A model generated the notes under the pieces. It ran no database searches. It was not told the origin of the DNA and saw only the letters and a list, made by a program, of their open reading frames with translations. Positions 15,551 through 24,091 of a DNA stretch of 64,000 nucleotides are shown here, piece by piece (the first letter of the stretch is position 1; every line of letters begins with the position of its first letter). The stretch is from the NCBI GenBank assembly GCA_020635955.1, contig JACJYW010000009.1:186001-250000 (forward strand), written 5' to 3'. The position numbers and the translations under genes are program-made. The stretch is from Crocinitomicaceae bacterium (GTDB lineage Bacteria > Bacteroidota > Bacteroidia > Flavobacteriales_D > Crocinitomicaceae).

Positions 15551-16530
15551 TGTCTGAAGCTTGCTTTGCATATCGATTGCCTGAGCAAAACACTGTTCAT
15601 TATTTCAAAGGTCAGATCAATCAACTTCAATCTATTGAAGATATTAACGAAGAAGGAATTGTCATCTGTTCGTTTGACCGAAGTAAGATCTATCAAATTC
15701 AGAAAATTGTATCTATTTCTCCTAATGAATTTAAAATTCATCTACCCACTTTAGATGCTGCAAATACAAGTAAAGAAACTTATATACATTCTTATAATGA
15801 GGTCATCAATGCAATTCATTCCGGTAGATTTGAAAAGATCGTGCTTTCGAAGGTCAAAGTCATTCAAAAATTAATTGATCCGTTAAAAACCTTTGATCTA
15901 TTGAACAAAAAGTATAGCAGCACTTTCAACTATCTATTATCCTCTGAGGAAACCGGATGTTGGATGGGCGCAACACCAGAATTGTTGTGTTCATTAGAGA
16001 AAGGAATTGTAAAAACAGTATCACTCGCCGGCACTAAATTAGATGAAGAAAGCTGGACCAATAAAGAATTACAAGAACAACTTTACGTAACAGAATACAT
16101 TAAAGACAAACTTCGCAATGCAGATGCTCAGCAAATAGTGTCAGATGGGCCAAATACAATATCTGCCGGACCTGTCAACCACTTAAAAACCAACTTGAAA
16201 GCAGACTTGTCAGAACACAACTGGAAAAAAGTGCTTGACCAACTGCATCCTACGCCTGCAACCTGTGGTATTCCTACAGAATTGAGCATGAATTTCATTC
16301 AGGAAACAGAAGCACACAACAGAAGCTTTTACACTGGATTCATAGGTGTATTTGAACAGGATAAAAAACAGGCCTTTGTCAACCTTCGTTGTATGCAGAT
16401 CTTCAATGATAGCGTAGCTCTTTACCTTGGAGGCGGCATCATATCCGGATCAGATCAGGAAAAGGAATGGCAAGAAACGGAACGAAAGGCATTGACCCTG
16501 GAAAAGGTAATTTTTTCTGCCGATAATTAG
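15550..16530 (+). CDS. menF: Isochorismate synthase
   Basis: A 326-residue chorismate-utilising enzyme, shorter at the N-terminus than E. coli MenF (431). The conserved core is complete: FEKIVLSKVKVI with the general-base Lys, GATPELLCSLE, TPATCGIPTELSMNFI, and the end block SFYTGFIGVF and LYLGGGIISGSD with the Mg-binding acidic residues. It converts chorismate to isochorismate, the entry step of menaquinone synthesis. The upstream coupled gene encodes the pathway thioesterase. The rest of the men genes are not in the window. It converges on an OmpA gene with a 4-bp overlap. Confidence 0.9.
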   Translation: MSEACFAYRLPEQNTVHYFKGQINQLQSIEDINEEGIVICSFDRSKIYQIQKIVSISPNEFKIHLPTLDAANTSKETYIHSYNEVINAIHSGRFEKIVLSKVKVIQKLIDPLKTFDLLNKKYSSTFNYLLSSEETGCWMGATPELLCSLEKGIVKTVSLAGTKLDEESWTNKELQEQLYVTEYIKDKLRNADAQQIVSDGPNTISAGPVNHLKTNLKADLSEHNWKKVLDQLHPTPATCGIPTELSMNFIQETEAHNRSFYTGFIGVFEQDKKQAFVNLRCMQIFNDSVALYLGGGIISGSDQEKEWQETERKALTLEKVIFSADN

Positions 16531-17396
16531 ATAAATTCAAAATCCACTCTTCTATTCAAGCTTTTTCCAAAAACCGTTTCGTTTGAAGTGAATGGATCTC
16601 TTTCTCCTCTATATTCAATGACTACTCTATCAGGCTTAAGACCTTTGCTTATAAGGTATTGCTTCACGTTGTTTGCCCGCCTTTGAGATAGATCGATATT
16701 ATAATCATCAGTACCATTTGAATCCGTATGTCCTATGATCTTGATCCTCAAGTCTGAATGCGATAGCACGATCTTCACCATTTGATCCAGATAAGCATGA
16801 AACTCAGGCTTTATGGAATCCTTATCATGATCAAATAGCACAGGTTTCATTTCAAAATTTCGCATTTCTGCATCCCGTACATAATAAGCCGGCCAACCTC
16901 TTTTTAGGTCTCCAACAAAATTGTCAAACCATGAATGATATAAATTGTTTGTATCAGTTCGGCTTATTTCATATTTAGAACGAAATAAGATGATCTTACC
17001 ACTTTGTCTTTTACAATCGGTAGACCTAAATTTTCCTTCTAAATAACCTGTTTGTGAATTATAAGTGAGTTCACCCTTATTTAAGCACCAGATCAAGTGA
17101 CTGGAATTGATCTCCTTTCGAATATTAACGTCTTCAAATTGAATGATCGAATCGTTGATCACCTTCCCTCCCATCCTTTTGTACGCGTACATTTCTGTAT
17201 AAGGCTTTTCTTCTCTGCTTGAACCTTCAATTTTTCCATCAGCAGACATATTGAATTCCATCCAGAATGCTTTACCATCTTTTGGTTGCTCAAGATCAGA
17301 CATAATAATCCCTTGCCAAACTCCTTCTAAACTGTGTCGTTGGGCGCTAACCGTAAAGGTCAAACCTAGAAGAAAGAATAAAAGTAAGGTCTTCAT
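16527..17396 (-). CDS. OmpA-family envelope protein with N-terminal WxG beta domain
   Basis: A 289-residue exported protein (signal peptide to about residue 18, ending VSAQ). The C-terminal OmpA peptidoglycan-binding domain (about 180-289) has the signature IIGHTDSNGTDDYN and the closing KSLNRRVDFEF. The N-terminal domain (about 20-140) begins LEGVWQGII and contains HLIWCLNKGEL. The same pattern is found in the OmpA protein at 44727. In between lies a linker with YHSWFDNFVGDLKRGWP. It should anchor to peptidoglycan from the periplasm or outer membrane. The role of the N-terminal domain is unknown. Confidence 0.88.
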   Translation of the reverse strand: MKTLLLFFLLGLTFTVSAQRHSLEGVWQGIIMSDLEQPKDGKAFWMEFNMSADGKIEGSSREEKPYTEMYAYKRMGGKVINDSIIQFEDVNIRKEINSSHLIWCLNKGELTYNSQTGYLEGKFRSTDCKRQSGKIILFRSKYEISRTDTNNLYHSWFDNFVGDLKRGWPAYYVRDAEMRNFEMKPVLFDHDKDSIKPEFHAYLDQMVKIVLSHSDLRIKIIGHTDSNGTDDYNIDLSQRRANNVKQYLISKGLKPDRVVIEYRGERDPFTSNETVFGKSLNRRVDFEFI

Positions 17397-17456
17397 GAAG
17401 GATCAACTATCAAGGATTATACCCTTTTATACCGTCTTGAAGTCAGGAATGTTACA

Positions 17457-18530
17457 TTAAGGCTCTGGCTGATCAGGTTGATTCCTGGATTTTTTTGTTC
17501 TACGCCATTCATCCAGATTACTAGTAAAACTGAACGAGTTAACAATTCCGGCAGCTGAATAGAATGAAATTCCATAATTGAACGAGAATTTCTTCAGTCG
17601 CATACCAAATCCAAATGAAAAGCCACCAATACCTTTTCTGGTGGAAACTCCCAATGCATCTCTTCTCTGAAAATTAAATCCTGATCTGACAAAGAATCGC
17701 TCACTTTTGGGCACGATCTCCAATCCAACATTCATGTGATACCCAAATTTAGCGATCCACGAAGATTCAGGAACAGGAATGGTATCTCCCGTTAATTGAT
17801 CAATGGTTGGTTGCCAGCTAGGATCACTGTATGTTAGGTCCCAATTTGTTAGATCGGTTCCTACTAAACTCAATCTAAAAGGCGCGTGATGAAATTTATA
17901 TGAAATTCCGGCCAAAACCTCAATTGGCAATGGCTCATGGTTTTTAGAGGTATATCCCTTCATTTGCCAGCCAACATTTCTAGCCACTATAGAAGCGGTT
18001 ATGTTACTTGGATCGTGTTTAAAATTTGCCGCAATATCCACACCCACTCCTAATGATGTGTAGGTTTCAAGATGTGAGAAGATCATATTGAAATTGGCTC
18101 CAATTGAAAAGAGCTTATTTAACTGATATCCATATCCAACACCCAGTGCATAATCTCCAGCAGTAAAATTCCCCTGTTCAACACCTGTTGCATCTGTTCT
18201 GGTAAATCGACCATAATTAACATATCTTAAATGGCCAACAAATGTTCCCACCTTATCAAAACTTCTACCGTAAGCAATTTGTCCATAGTTGATCCCTGAA
18301 GGATAGAAAAAATGATTCAATGACAAATGATTATGCATTTGTTCATTAATAACAGATGGGTTAGAAACAGATAGATCAATATCACCGTCATTCGCAGTAA
18401 TAAAATCCCCTGCCATAGACATAGATCGGGTATTAAAATCGAGATCCAGGAATTGAAAAGTATGTAATCCTCCCTGCTGTGCATACGAATGCCCATAAAC
18501 CAGTAGAAGAAGGAAGACTATTTTTTTCAT
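17457..18530 (-). CDS. porQ: Type IX secretion system outer-membrane protein PorQ
   Basis: A 357-residue protein with a signal peptide (to about residue 17, SYAQ) and repeated amphipathic strands of an outer-membrane barrel. It matches the PorQ family: QQGGLHTFQFLDLDFNTR at the mature start, then SMSMAGDFI and DIDLSVSNPSVI, then a barrel of FadL/PorV type. PorQ is part of the type IX attachment complex that couples cargo to the cell surface. It stands alone here, away from other por or gld genes, and ends with a proline-rich tail (NQPDQPEP). The T9SS cargo at 35142 is consistent with an active system. Confidence 0.87.
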   Translation of the reverse strand: MKKIVFLLLLVYGHSYAQQGGLHTFQFLDLDFNTRSMSMAGDFITANDGDIDLSVSNPSVINEQMHNHLSLNHFFYPSGINYGQIAYGRSFDKVGTFVGHLRYVNYGRFTRTDATGVEQGNFTAGDYALGVGYGYQLNKLFSIGANFNMIFSHLETYTSLGVGVDIAANFKHDPSNITASIVARNVGWQMKGYTSKNHEPLPIEVLAGISYKFHHAPFRLSLVGTDLTNWDLTYSDPSWQPTIDQLTGDTIPVPESSWIAKFGYHMNVGLEIVPKSERFFVRSGFNFQRRDALGVSTRKGIGGFSFGFGMRLKKFSFNYGISFYSAAGIVNSFSFTSNLDEWRRTKKSRNQPDQPEP

Positions 18531-18902
18531 TTATTGTTTGCTCACTTTCAGATGAACTCTTTGATCTTTCGAATCATCATTACCAGTTGGATAAGGCGTC
18601 AAATCCGTTACTTCAATTTTATAATTGAAAACTATTGAATCTAAACTTAGTCCATTATCACTCCCCAACACAAAATTAACAACAGAATCCTGTTTTGTAG
18701 CATTAAATGTAATTTCATACCATCCTGCCGCGAAACAATCAACATCTGTAGGACATCTACTATCAGAAATAGCAGATACTTTCAAACTAATATCGTCATT
18801 CGACAAGGTTTCACCCAATTTCATTTCCAACGCTCCATTCAATTCCTTTTTACAGGAAACCAGAGATATAAGAATGATTAAAATTATCATAGCCTTTTTC
18901 AT
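18531..18902 (-). CDS. Small lipoprotein of unknown function
   Basis: A 123-residue predicted lipoprotein, with lipobox LVSC after a hydrophobic signal (IILIILIS). The start at 18902 (MKKAM) is preferred over an upstream in-frame ATG at 18950, which overlaps the previous gene and would spoil the signal peptide. The mature part contains SDSRCPTDVDCFAAGW, a cysteine-bearing motif I have seen in other small Bacteroidota lipoproteins, probably forming a disulphide. It lies immediately upstream of porQ (no gap), so it may be cotranscribed with it. Confidence 0.72.
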   Translation of the reverse strand: MKKAMIILIILISLVSCKKELNGALEMKLGETLSNDDISLKVSAISDSRCPTDVDCFAAGWYEITFNATKQDSVVNFVLGSDNGLSLDSIVFNYKIEVTDLTPYPTGNDDSKDQRVHLKVSKQ

Positions 18903-18933
18903 AAATCCAATAACGCAGAATTGTTTGGAATTA

Positions 18934-19467
18934 TTATCCAAATAATTCATCCGGCAATAACGGTGAAGGTTTTACTCTGGGTCCAATCTCAATAGCTTCC
19001 ATGTTTTTTAGCTCTGAACCATGAACCTCAAATCTCAATAAGGTCTTAGTCTTATGAAATCCTTTTAATCCACAAGCCCCCGGATTTAACCAAAGGGCAT
19101 TGATGTTCTTATCAAACTGAACCAATAAAATATGAGAATGTCCACAAACGAAAATGTTGGGTTTTGACATTTTGATCTCTTCATAGGCATTCTTATCATA
19201 CTTATAAGGCCTCCCGGCAATATGAGTGATCAGTACTTTCATTTTTTCACACATGAATTCCTGCTTCTTTGGCCATGCTGCCCGTACTTCATGTCCATCA
19301 ATATTACCATACACACCCCTAACTGGCTTAAATTTCTCCAGTGCATCAACCACTGCAATATCCCCAACATCCCCGGCATGCCATATTTCGTCCACATCTT
19401 TGAAATATTCAAAGATCTTTGGATCAAGGTCACCATGAGTATCTGATAATAAACCAACTTTTACCAT
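18934..19467 (-). CDS. YfcE/MJ0936-type metallophosphoesterase
   Basis: A 177-residue calcineurin-like phosphodiesterase. Metal-binding motifs appear in order: SDTHGD near residue 8, HAGDVGD, YGNIDG, ITHIAG, and VCGHSHI followed by NPGACG. The family includes YfcE of E. coli, with phosphodiesterase activity on artificial substrates and unknown natural ones. It is divergent from truA with only 29 bp between the start codons. The downstream lipoprotein and porQ lie on the same strand. Confidence 0.9.
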   Translation of the reverse strand: MVKVGLLSDTHGDLDPKIFEYFKDVDEIWHAGDVGDIAVVDALEKFKPVRGVYGNIDGHEVRAAWPKKQEFMCEKMKVLITHIAGRPYKYDKNAYEEIKMSKPNIFVCGHSHILLVQFDKNINALWLNPGACGLKGFHKTKTLLRFEVHGSELKNMEAIEIGPRVKPSPLLPDELFG

Positions 19468-19484
19468 CTAATGGATTAGTTTTT

Positions 19485-19492
19485 TAGCTTTG
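19485..19492 (+). promoter_or_regulatory. -7 promoter box of truA (TAGCTTTG), apparently leaderless
   Basis: TAGCTTTG matches TAnnTTTG exactly and ends only 4 bp before the truA ATG at 19497. The expected transcription start would fall at or next to the A of the ATG, so the mRNA may have no leader. Confidence 0.55.
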
Positions 19493-19496
19493 TTCT

Positions 19497-20237
19497 ATGC
19501 GCGTTTTCCTGCAGCTCTCATACAAAGGAACAAAATTTTTCGGTTGGCAAATTCAACCCGAACAAGCCTCCGTACAGGAAACAATTGAGCAGGAACTGAC
19601 AAGGTTGAATAGCGGGAAAGAGGTCAAAATTACCGGATGTGGTAGAACAGACACTGGTGTTCATGCATCCGAATATTTTGCACATTTTGATCAAACCTTT
19701 GAAATGGATCCTGCACAGTTGAAATTCAAGCTAAATAACATGCTGCCCCAGGATATTGCAATTCAAGCAGTAATTCCAATTCATGATGAAGCACATGCAC
19801 GTTTTGACGCTATCAGCCGTACATACCATTATTTTATCCACCGGGATAAAGCACCATTTATTTATGAAACTTCATGGTACCGTCCGCAAGAACTAGACAT
19901 GGATTCAATGAATCGTGCTTGTTTATTATTGATGGATCACAAAGATTTTGAATGTTTCAGCAAGGTACATACAGATGTAGAGAACTTTGATTGCAACATC
20001 ATGCATGCTGCCTGGATCCGATCTGAAAAAGGGTACATTTTTACCATTACCGCCAATCGCTTTTTAAGGAACATGGTTCGTGCCATTGTTGGAACAATGA
20101 TAGGAGTTGGTGAAGGCAAATTATCGTTAGAGGAATTTCAAGCTATCCTTGATTCAAAAAATCGCTCTGAAGCTGGACAATCTGTACCTGCAAGAGGTTT
20201 GTTTTTAGCGGGAATTCGATATCCGTACATTGAATAG
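19497..20237 (+). CDS. truA: tRNA pseudouridine(38-40) synthase
   Basis: A 246-residue TruA. The catalytic Asp52 lies in the signature GCGRTDTGVHA. Other family stretches are FARFD-like HARFDAISRTYHY and the C-terminal FLRNMVRAIVGTMIGVG. It isomerises uridines 38-40 in the anticodon arm of many tRNAs. Length is as usual for the family. The start ATG 19497 gives the standard N-terminus (RVFLQLSYKGTKFFGW) and is almost directly preceded by the -7 box. A repeat hairpin follows the gene. Confidence 0.96.
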   Translation: MRVFLQLSYKGTKFFGWQIQPEQASVQETIEQELTRLNSGKEVKITGCGRTDTGVHASEYFAHFDQTFEMDPAQLKFKLNNMLPQDIAIQAVIPIHDEAHARFDAISRTYHYFIHRDKAPFIYETSWYRPQELDMDSMNRACLLLMDHKDFECFSKVHTDVENFDCNIMHAAWIRSEKGYIFTITANRFLRNMVRAIVGTMIGVGEGKLSLEEFQAILDSKNRSEAGQSVPARGLFLAGIRYPYIE

Positions 20238-20242
20238 TAAAT

Positions 20243-20323
20243 GGATCACAGAACACAGAGCAAAGACTACATTTTAATAAATGACTGTCTGTGCTCTGTA
20301 AGCGAAGCGATCTGTGATCTGTC
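20243..20323. repeat. Solo imperfect hairpin related to the 62.3-62.7 kb element ends
   Basis: The left arm AGAACACAGAGCAAAGAC (20250-20267) is complementary to GTCTGTGCTCTGT (20287-20299). After a 10-base insertion, AAGCGAAGCG, the outer part TCTGTGATC (20311-20319) pairs with GATCACAGA (20244-20252). The core AGAACACAGAGCA is shared with the terminal inverted repeats at 62290 and 62685. It fills most of the gap between truA and def and has no good T-tail, so it is read as a dispersed repeat rather than a terminator. Confidence 0.6.
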
Positions 20324-20342
20324 AAAATCCGTTAGGATTGCT

Positions 20343-20350
20343 TAATTTTG
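20343..20350 (+). promoter_or_regulatory. -7 promoter box of the def operon (TAATTTTG)
   Basis: An exact TAnnTTTG match 16 bp before the def start codon and just behind the repeat hairpin. It should start the long run of coupled genes from def to the HAD phosphatase at 25912. Confidence 0.65.
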
Positions 20351-20366
20351 CATAAAACATTTACGC

Positions 20367-20966
20367 ATGATTTTACCCATAGTGGCATATGGATCACCTA
20401 TTCTGAAAAAAGAAGGTGAAGAAATTGATGAGAATTTTGAAGATCTGGAACTGTTGATCGAAAGCATGTTTGATACCATGTATGAAGCCAATGGTGTTGG
20501 ATTAGCTGCTCCTCAAATTGATCGATCTATTCGCTTATTTGTAGTAGACGCCTCTCCTTTTGCTGAAGTAGAAGAAGGTGAAGAACCAGATCCTATGGCT
20601 GATGGATTAGAAGGATTTAAGAAAGTTTTCATCAATCCAATAATTGAAGAAGAAGATGGTGAAGAATGGGCCTTTGCTGAAGGATGTTTGAGTATTCCTC
20701 ATATTCGAGAAGAAGTTCTTAGAAAACCTAAGATCAAGATCTCTTATTATGATGAAAAATGGCAATATCATGAAGAAGAGTATGATGGTTATGCCGCTCG
20801 AATCATACAACATGAATATGATCACATTGAAGGTGTTCTTTTCACGGATCATTTGAGCCCGTTAAAGAAAAGGTTACTCAAAAAGAAATTGACCAATATT
20901 GCTAAAGGTGATGTTGAAGTGAAATACAGAATGAAATTCCCTAATCAGAAAAAAGGAAAACGATAA
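20367..20966 (+). CDS. def: Peptide deformylase
   Basis: A 199-residue deformylase that removes the formyl group from new proteins. The three motifs are complete: GVGLAAPQI (43-51), EGCLS with metal ligand Cys107, and QHEYDH with His149, Glu150 and His153. An acidic insertion (EVEEGEEPDPMADG, 67-80) between motifs one and two makes it longer than E. coli PDF (169), as I know from other Bacteroidota enzymes. Its stop overlaps the next start by one base. Confidence 0.96.
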   Translation: MILPIVAYGSPILKKEGEEIDENFEDLELLIESMFDTMYEANGVGLAAPQIDRSIRLFVVDASPFAEVEEGEEPDPMADGLEGFKKVFINPIIEEEDGEEWAFAEGCLSIPHIREEVLRKPKIKISYYDEKWQYHEEEYDGYAARIIQHEYDHIEGVLFTDHLSPLKKRLLKKKLTNIAKGDVEVKYRMKFPNQKKGKR

Positions 20967-21529
20967 TGAAAAAACTGATCTATATTTTAGGTTTGACCGC
21001 GTTCATGGCATCTTGTGGTGGTGAGGAAGTAGAGTATAATGATACACCGGATGATGGAACTATTGAAATTAATTATGACCAGTTAAAAGGTGAATGTGAA
21101 GACCTGGAAAGCAGAATTCTTTCTGGCAATGGCCCTCAAGATTCCTTGCTGAAAGCTGCAACCACCAGATTTCAGGATTTTACCGGAGCATTTCCGGAAG
21201 ATCCAGAGGCACCAGATTATTTGCTAAAAGCATCTGACTTTGCCTATACGTTAGCGCAATACGAGAAAAGTGTAAAGATCCTTGATAGAATTATAAAAGA
21301 ATATCCTGAGTATAAAAGAATGGAAGATGTGATGTTTGTCAAAGCAAGCCACATTGACCTGAACCTTAGAGATACTACAAGGGCTAAGCAGGCATATCAG
21401 GATTTTATGGCTAAATACCCTGAATCTGAAATGATAGATGACGCTCAGTCAAGAATTGAAAATATCGGATTAAGCATTGAAGAGTTAGCTGAGAAGTTCG
21501 CGAAAGAACTTGAAGAAAACCCTCAATAA
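20966..21529 (+). CDS. TPR-like lipoprotein
   Basis: A 187-residue predicted lipoprotein (signal peptide KKLIYILGLTAFMASC, lipidated Cys17). After an acidic linker it has helical repeats of tetratricopeptide type, for example PEDPEAPDYLLKASDFAY and DTTRAKQAYQDFMAKYPES. The ends-in-PES and KYP patterns resemble BamD/YbgF-like TPRs that scaffold envelope complexes. It is coupled on both sides by single-base TAATG overlaps, to def upstream and a NodB-like gene downstream. A specific partner is not evident. Confidence 0.8.
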   Translation: MKKLIYILGLTAFMASCGGEEVEYNDTPDDGTIEINYDQLKGECEDLESRILSGNGPQDSLLKAATTRFQDFTGAFPEDPEAPDYLLKASDFAYTLAQYEKSVKILDRIIKEYPEYKRMEDVMFVKASHIDLNLRDTTRAKQAYQDFMAKYPESEMIDDAQSRIENIGLSIEELAEKFAKELEENPQ

Positions 21530-22515
21530 TGCAGATATTCCTGACCTATGATTACGAATTGTTCTTCGGTAAACCCACCGGAACAGTTGAAAAGTGCATC
21601 ATAGATCCTACTAATTTAATTCGTGATATCGCCAAAAGAACCGGCATCAAAATAGTGTTCTTTATTGATGTGGGCTATCTGAAACAATTAGTTGCCTTTA
21701 AAGATCAATATCCAAAGGTTTCGCAAGAATATCAATTGATCAGTCAACAGATCAAAGATCTTGTGAATGAAGGTCACGATTGTCAGCTTCATATCCACCC
21801 TCATTGGGAAGATTGTATTCATGATGGAAGCGATTGGGTCATGAAAACGGATCGTTACAAACTGGATGATTTTTCTGATGAGGAGATAGATAGAATTGTA
21901 ATAGAGTACAGAGATATTCTGTTTCAGCATACAGGTAAAAAAGTGTTTGCTTACCGAGCCGGCGGTTGGTGTTTACAACCATTTGACAGAGTTAGATCAG
22001 CATTTTATAAAGCCGATATCCAATTGGATTCAACCGTTTTTCCAAATGGAAAATTCACAGAAGGAAATTATTACTACGATTTCAGAGGATGTCCGGACAA
22101 AGGAAAGTGGAAGTTCACAAATGATTTGATTCAAGAAGAAAAAGAAGGATCATTCTGGGAATATCCAATTTCCAATTATTACTACTCCCCTCTTTTCTTT
22201 TGGAGATTATTCGCTTTAGGAAGATTAAAACCAGAACAACATAAACCAATGGGAGACGGTTATCCTATGCCTTCACCGGGATTGCGAAGTTCAATGCTGA
22301 CACAAGGAAAAAATCTTAGTGCATCTGTGGATGGCTTCTTCGTAACCAAACTCCATAAGGTTCTAAAAAACAATGAGGAAAAGGGATATAATGAAATGGT
22401 GGTTTTAGGACATCCTAAAGCTACAACCAAATTCGCTTTAAAAAAGCTGGAACATTTCATAGTTCGTCACAAGAATAAACATCAGTTTTTAACGTTTGCT
22501 GACCTGGAACTATAA
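21529..22515 (+). CDS. Polysaccharide-deacetylase-like (NodB-fold) protein
   Basis: A 328-residue soluble protein. The N-terminal TYDYELFFG and the later LHIHPHW fit the Asp and His-x-x-x-His type metal site of the NodB/CE4 deacetylase fold, and VFAYRAGGWCLQP fits the catalytic-arginine loop. No signal peptide is present, so it would act in the cytoplasm on a nucleotide- or lipid-linked sugar. It sits in a coupled run with a FemAB/GNAT-like gene and an SDR gene, which together suggest a small modification pathway for an envelope sugar or lipid (inference). The exact reaction is unknown. Confidence 0.72.
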   Translation: MQIFLTYDYELFFGKPTGTVEKCIIDPTNLIRDIAKRTGIKIVFFIDVGYLKQLVAFKDQYPKVSQEYQLISQQIKDLVNEGHDCQLHIHPHWEDCIHDGSDWVMKTDRYKLDDFSDEEIDRIVIEYRDILFQHTGKKVFAYRAGGWCLQPFDRVRSAFYKADIQLDSTVFPNGKFTEGNYYYDFRGCPDKGKWKFTNDLIQEEKEGSFWEYPISNYYYSPLFFWRLFALGRLKPEQHKPMGDGYPMPSPGLRSSMLTQGKNLSASVDGFFVTKLHKVLKNNEEKGYNEMVVLGHPKATTKFALKKLEHFIVRHKNKHQFLTFADLEL

Positions 22516-22516
22516 G

Positions 22517-23389
22517 ATGAAATTTCTAAGCTCTGAGCAGATCGATAAACAAAAATGGGACGCAAAAGTCCTTCAATCCGATATTGAGAATGTTTTCTGT
22601 TATAGCTGGTATTTAGACGCAGTTTGTGATCATTGGGGTGCTTTGGTGGAAGATGATTACAACACAATTGTACCTATACCTTACACCAATAAATTAGGTG
22701 TAAAACAAGTCATTCAACCTCCATTCACCCGTGAATTGGATATTTTTGGTAAAGGATTTCAATGGTCGGACGTTCTGACAGAACTAAAGTCCAACTTTAA
22801 ATCAATTGTATTCAGAAATTCATCTGATCAGATTGCTAATAATGCTACTGAAAGAACGCATCAGTACTTAGATCTTGAAAATATAAAATATAGTACCAAC
22901 GCAAATCGTCTGATAAAAAAGGCACAGGTTTATTTGTACGAAAATGGAACTCATCCCAAAAGATTGATTGATCTGTTTAAAGGGACGGCCTGGACCAAGA
23001 TCGATTCAATCAGTGAAGATGACCTTAATAAACTGGAAAACCTGATGTCAGCCGGTTTAAAAAATGGCCAGGGTGAATTGATTGAGGTTTATGATAATGG
23101 GATCTTAATTGCGGCAGGTTATTTTTTGTTGGATAAGAAAAGAGTTACCTATTTAAAAGGAGCATCTACTGATGAGGGAAAAAAAGGCGGCGCCATGTTT
23201 GGCTTAATGGATGTGGCTATTCAGAAATACAAACAAAGTGGTTATCAAACCTTCGACTTTGGAGGTTCGGATGTAGAAAACGTTGCGAATTTTTACAAAA
23301 AGTTTGGTGCCTCTGATAGAAGCTACTATAATTACAGCATTGAAAATTTGCCGCTTTGGTTCAAATTGCTAAAGAAATTAAAAGGATGA
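22517..23389 (+). CDS. GNAT/FemAB-like acyltransferase
   Basis: A 290-residue protein. The C-terminal half has the GNAT/FemAB pattern: ILIAAGYFLLDKKRVTYLKG, then GAMFGLMDVAIQKYKQSG, and FDFGGSDVENVANFYKKFGA, where a lone Gly-Gly and Phe-Tyr-Lys-x-Phe-Gly end the acyl-CoA or aminoacyl-tRNA site. ATG 22517, 1 bp after the previous stop, is preferred over an upstream ATG at 22496 inside that gene. Relatives transfer amino acids to peptidoglycan or acyl groups to sugars. It ends in an ATGA overlap with the SDR gene. Confidence 0.72.
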   Translation: MKFLSSEQIDKQKWDAKVLQSDIENVFCYSWYLDAVCDHWGALVEDDYNTIVPIPYTNKLGVKQVIQPPFTRELDIFGKGFQWSDVLTELKSNFKSIVFRNSSDQIANNATERTHQYLDLENIKYSTNANRLIKKAQVYLYENGTHPKRLIDLFKGTAWTKIDSISEDDLNKLENLMSAGLKNGQGELIEVYDNGILIAAGYFLLDKKRVTYLKGASTDEGKKGGAMFGLMDVAIQKYKQSGYQTFDFGGSDVENVANFYKKFGASDRSYYNYSIENLPLWFKLLKKLKG

Positions 23390-24090
23390 AGACAATATTG
23401 ATCTGTGGTAGTTCAGGAGGTTTAGGAACTGAGATCACCAAATTCTTTGGAGATAAAGAGTTTGATCTTGCGCTACATTATTATGATCATCCACCTGAAT
23501 TTATTCCGTCAGGGGCTAAAACATATAAAGCCGACCTTAGAAACGAAGGAGAGATCATGAAAATGATCGATCAGATCAATACTGATCTTGGTGGAGTTGA
23601 TATTGTTATTCATAATGCAGGAATATCGAAAAGCGAGATCAGTTGGAAGGTGACCTCTGAAAATTGGGATGACACTATTGCCATTAATTTGAGCGGACCT
23701 TTTTGGGTGACCAAATATGTACTACCGCATATGCGTGAGAATAATTTTGGAAGAGTGATCTTCATGTCTTCTATTGTTGCACAAACCGGATCAATTGGAG
23801 CGGCTGCTTACGGGGCATCAAAGGCTGGTTTGATTGGACTGACGAAAACGCTTTCTAAAGAATTAGCGAACAAATCAATTACTGTTAATTCAATAGCCCT
23901 CGGTTATTTTAACACCGGAATGATCAATGATGTTCCGGATGAAATGAGGGATAAATTATTAGAAGAAATACCCTTGAATGAGTTGGGAGATCCATTGCAA
24001 TTGGCTTCATTAATGGAATATATCATTTCAGATAAAGCAGCTTATTTGACGGGACAAACATTAAATTTGAACGGAGGTTTATACTCATAA
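23386..24090 (+). CDS. FabG-like short-chain dehydrogenase/reductase
   Basis: A 234-residue classical SDR. The NAD(P)-binding GSSGGLG is near the N-terminus, followed by NAGIS, catalytic Ser in MSSIVAQTGS, and YGASKAG with catalytic Tyr and Lys. The C-terminal TGQTLNLNGGLYS is the FabG-type ending. The start ATG at 23386 overlaps the previous stop (ATGA). An upstream in-frame ATG at 23356 lies inside that gene. A 3-oxoacyl-ACP reductase function is possible, but the context with a NodB-like and an acyltransferase gene suggests a more specialised substrate. Confidence 0.85.
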   Translation: MKTILICGSSGGLGTEITKFFGDKEFDLALHYYDHPPEFIPSGAKTYKADLRNEGEIMKMIDQINTDLGGVDIVIHNAGISKSEISWKVTSENWDDTIAINLSGPFWVTKYVLPHMRENNFGRVIFMSSIVAQTGSIGAAAYGASKAGLIGLTKTLSKELANKSITVNSIALGYFNTGMINDVPDEMRDKLLEEIPLNELGDPLQLASLMEYIISDKAAYLTGQTLNLNGGLYS

Positions 24091-24091
24091 T

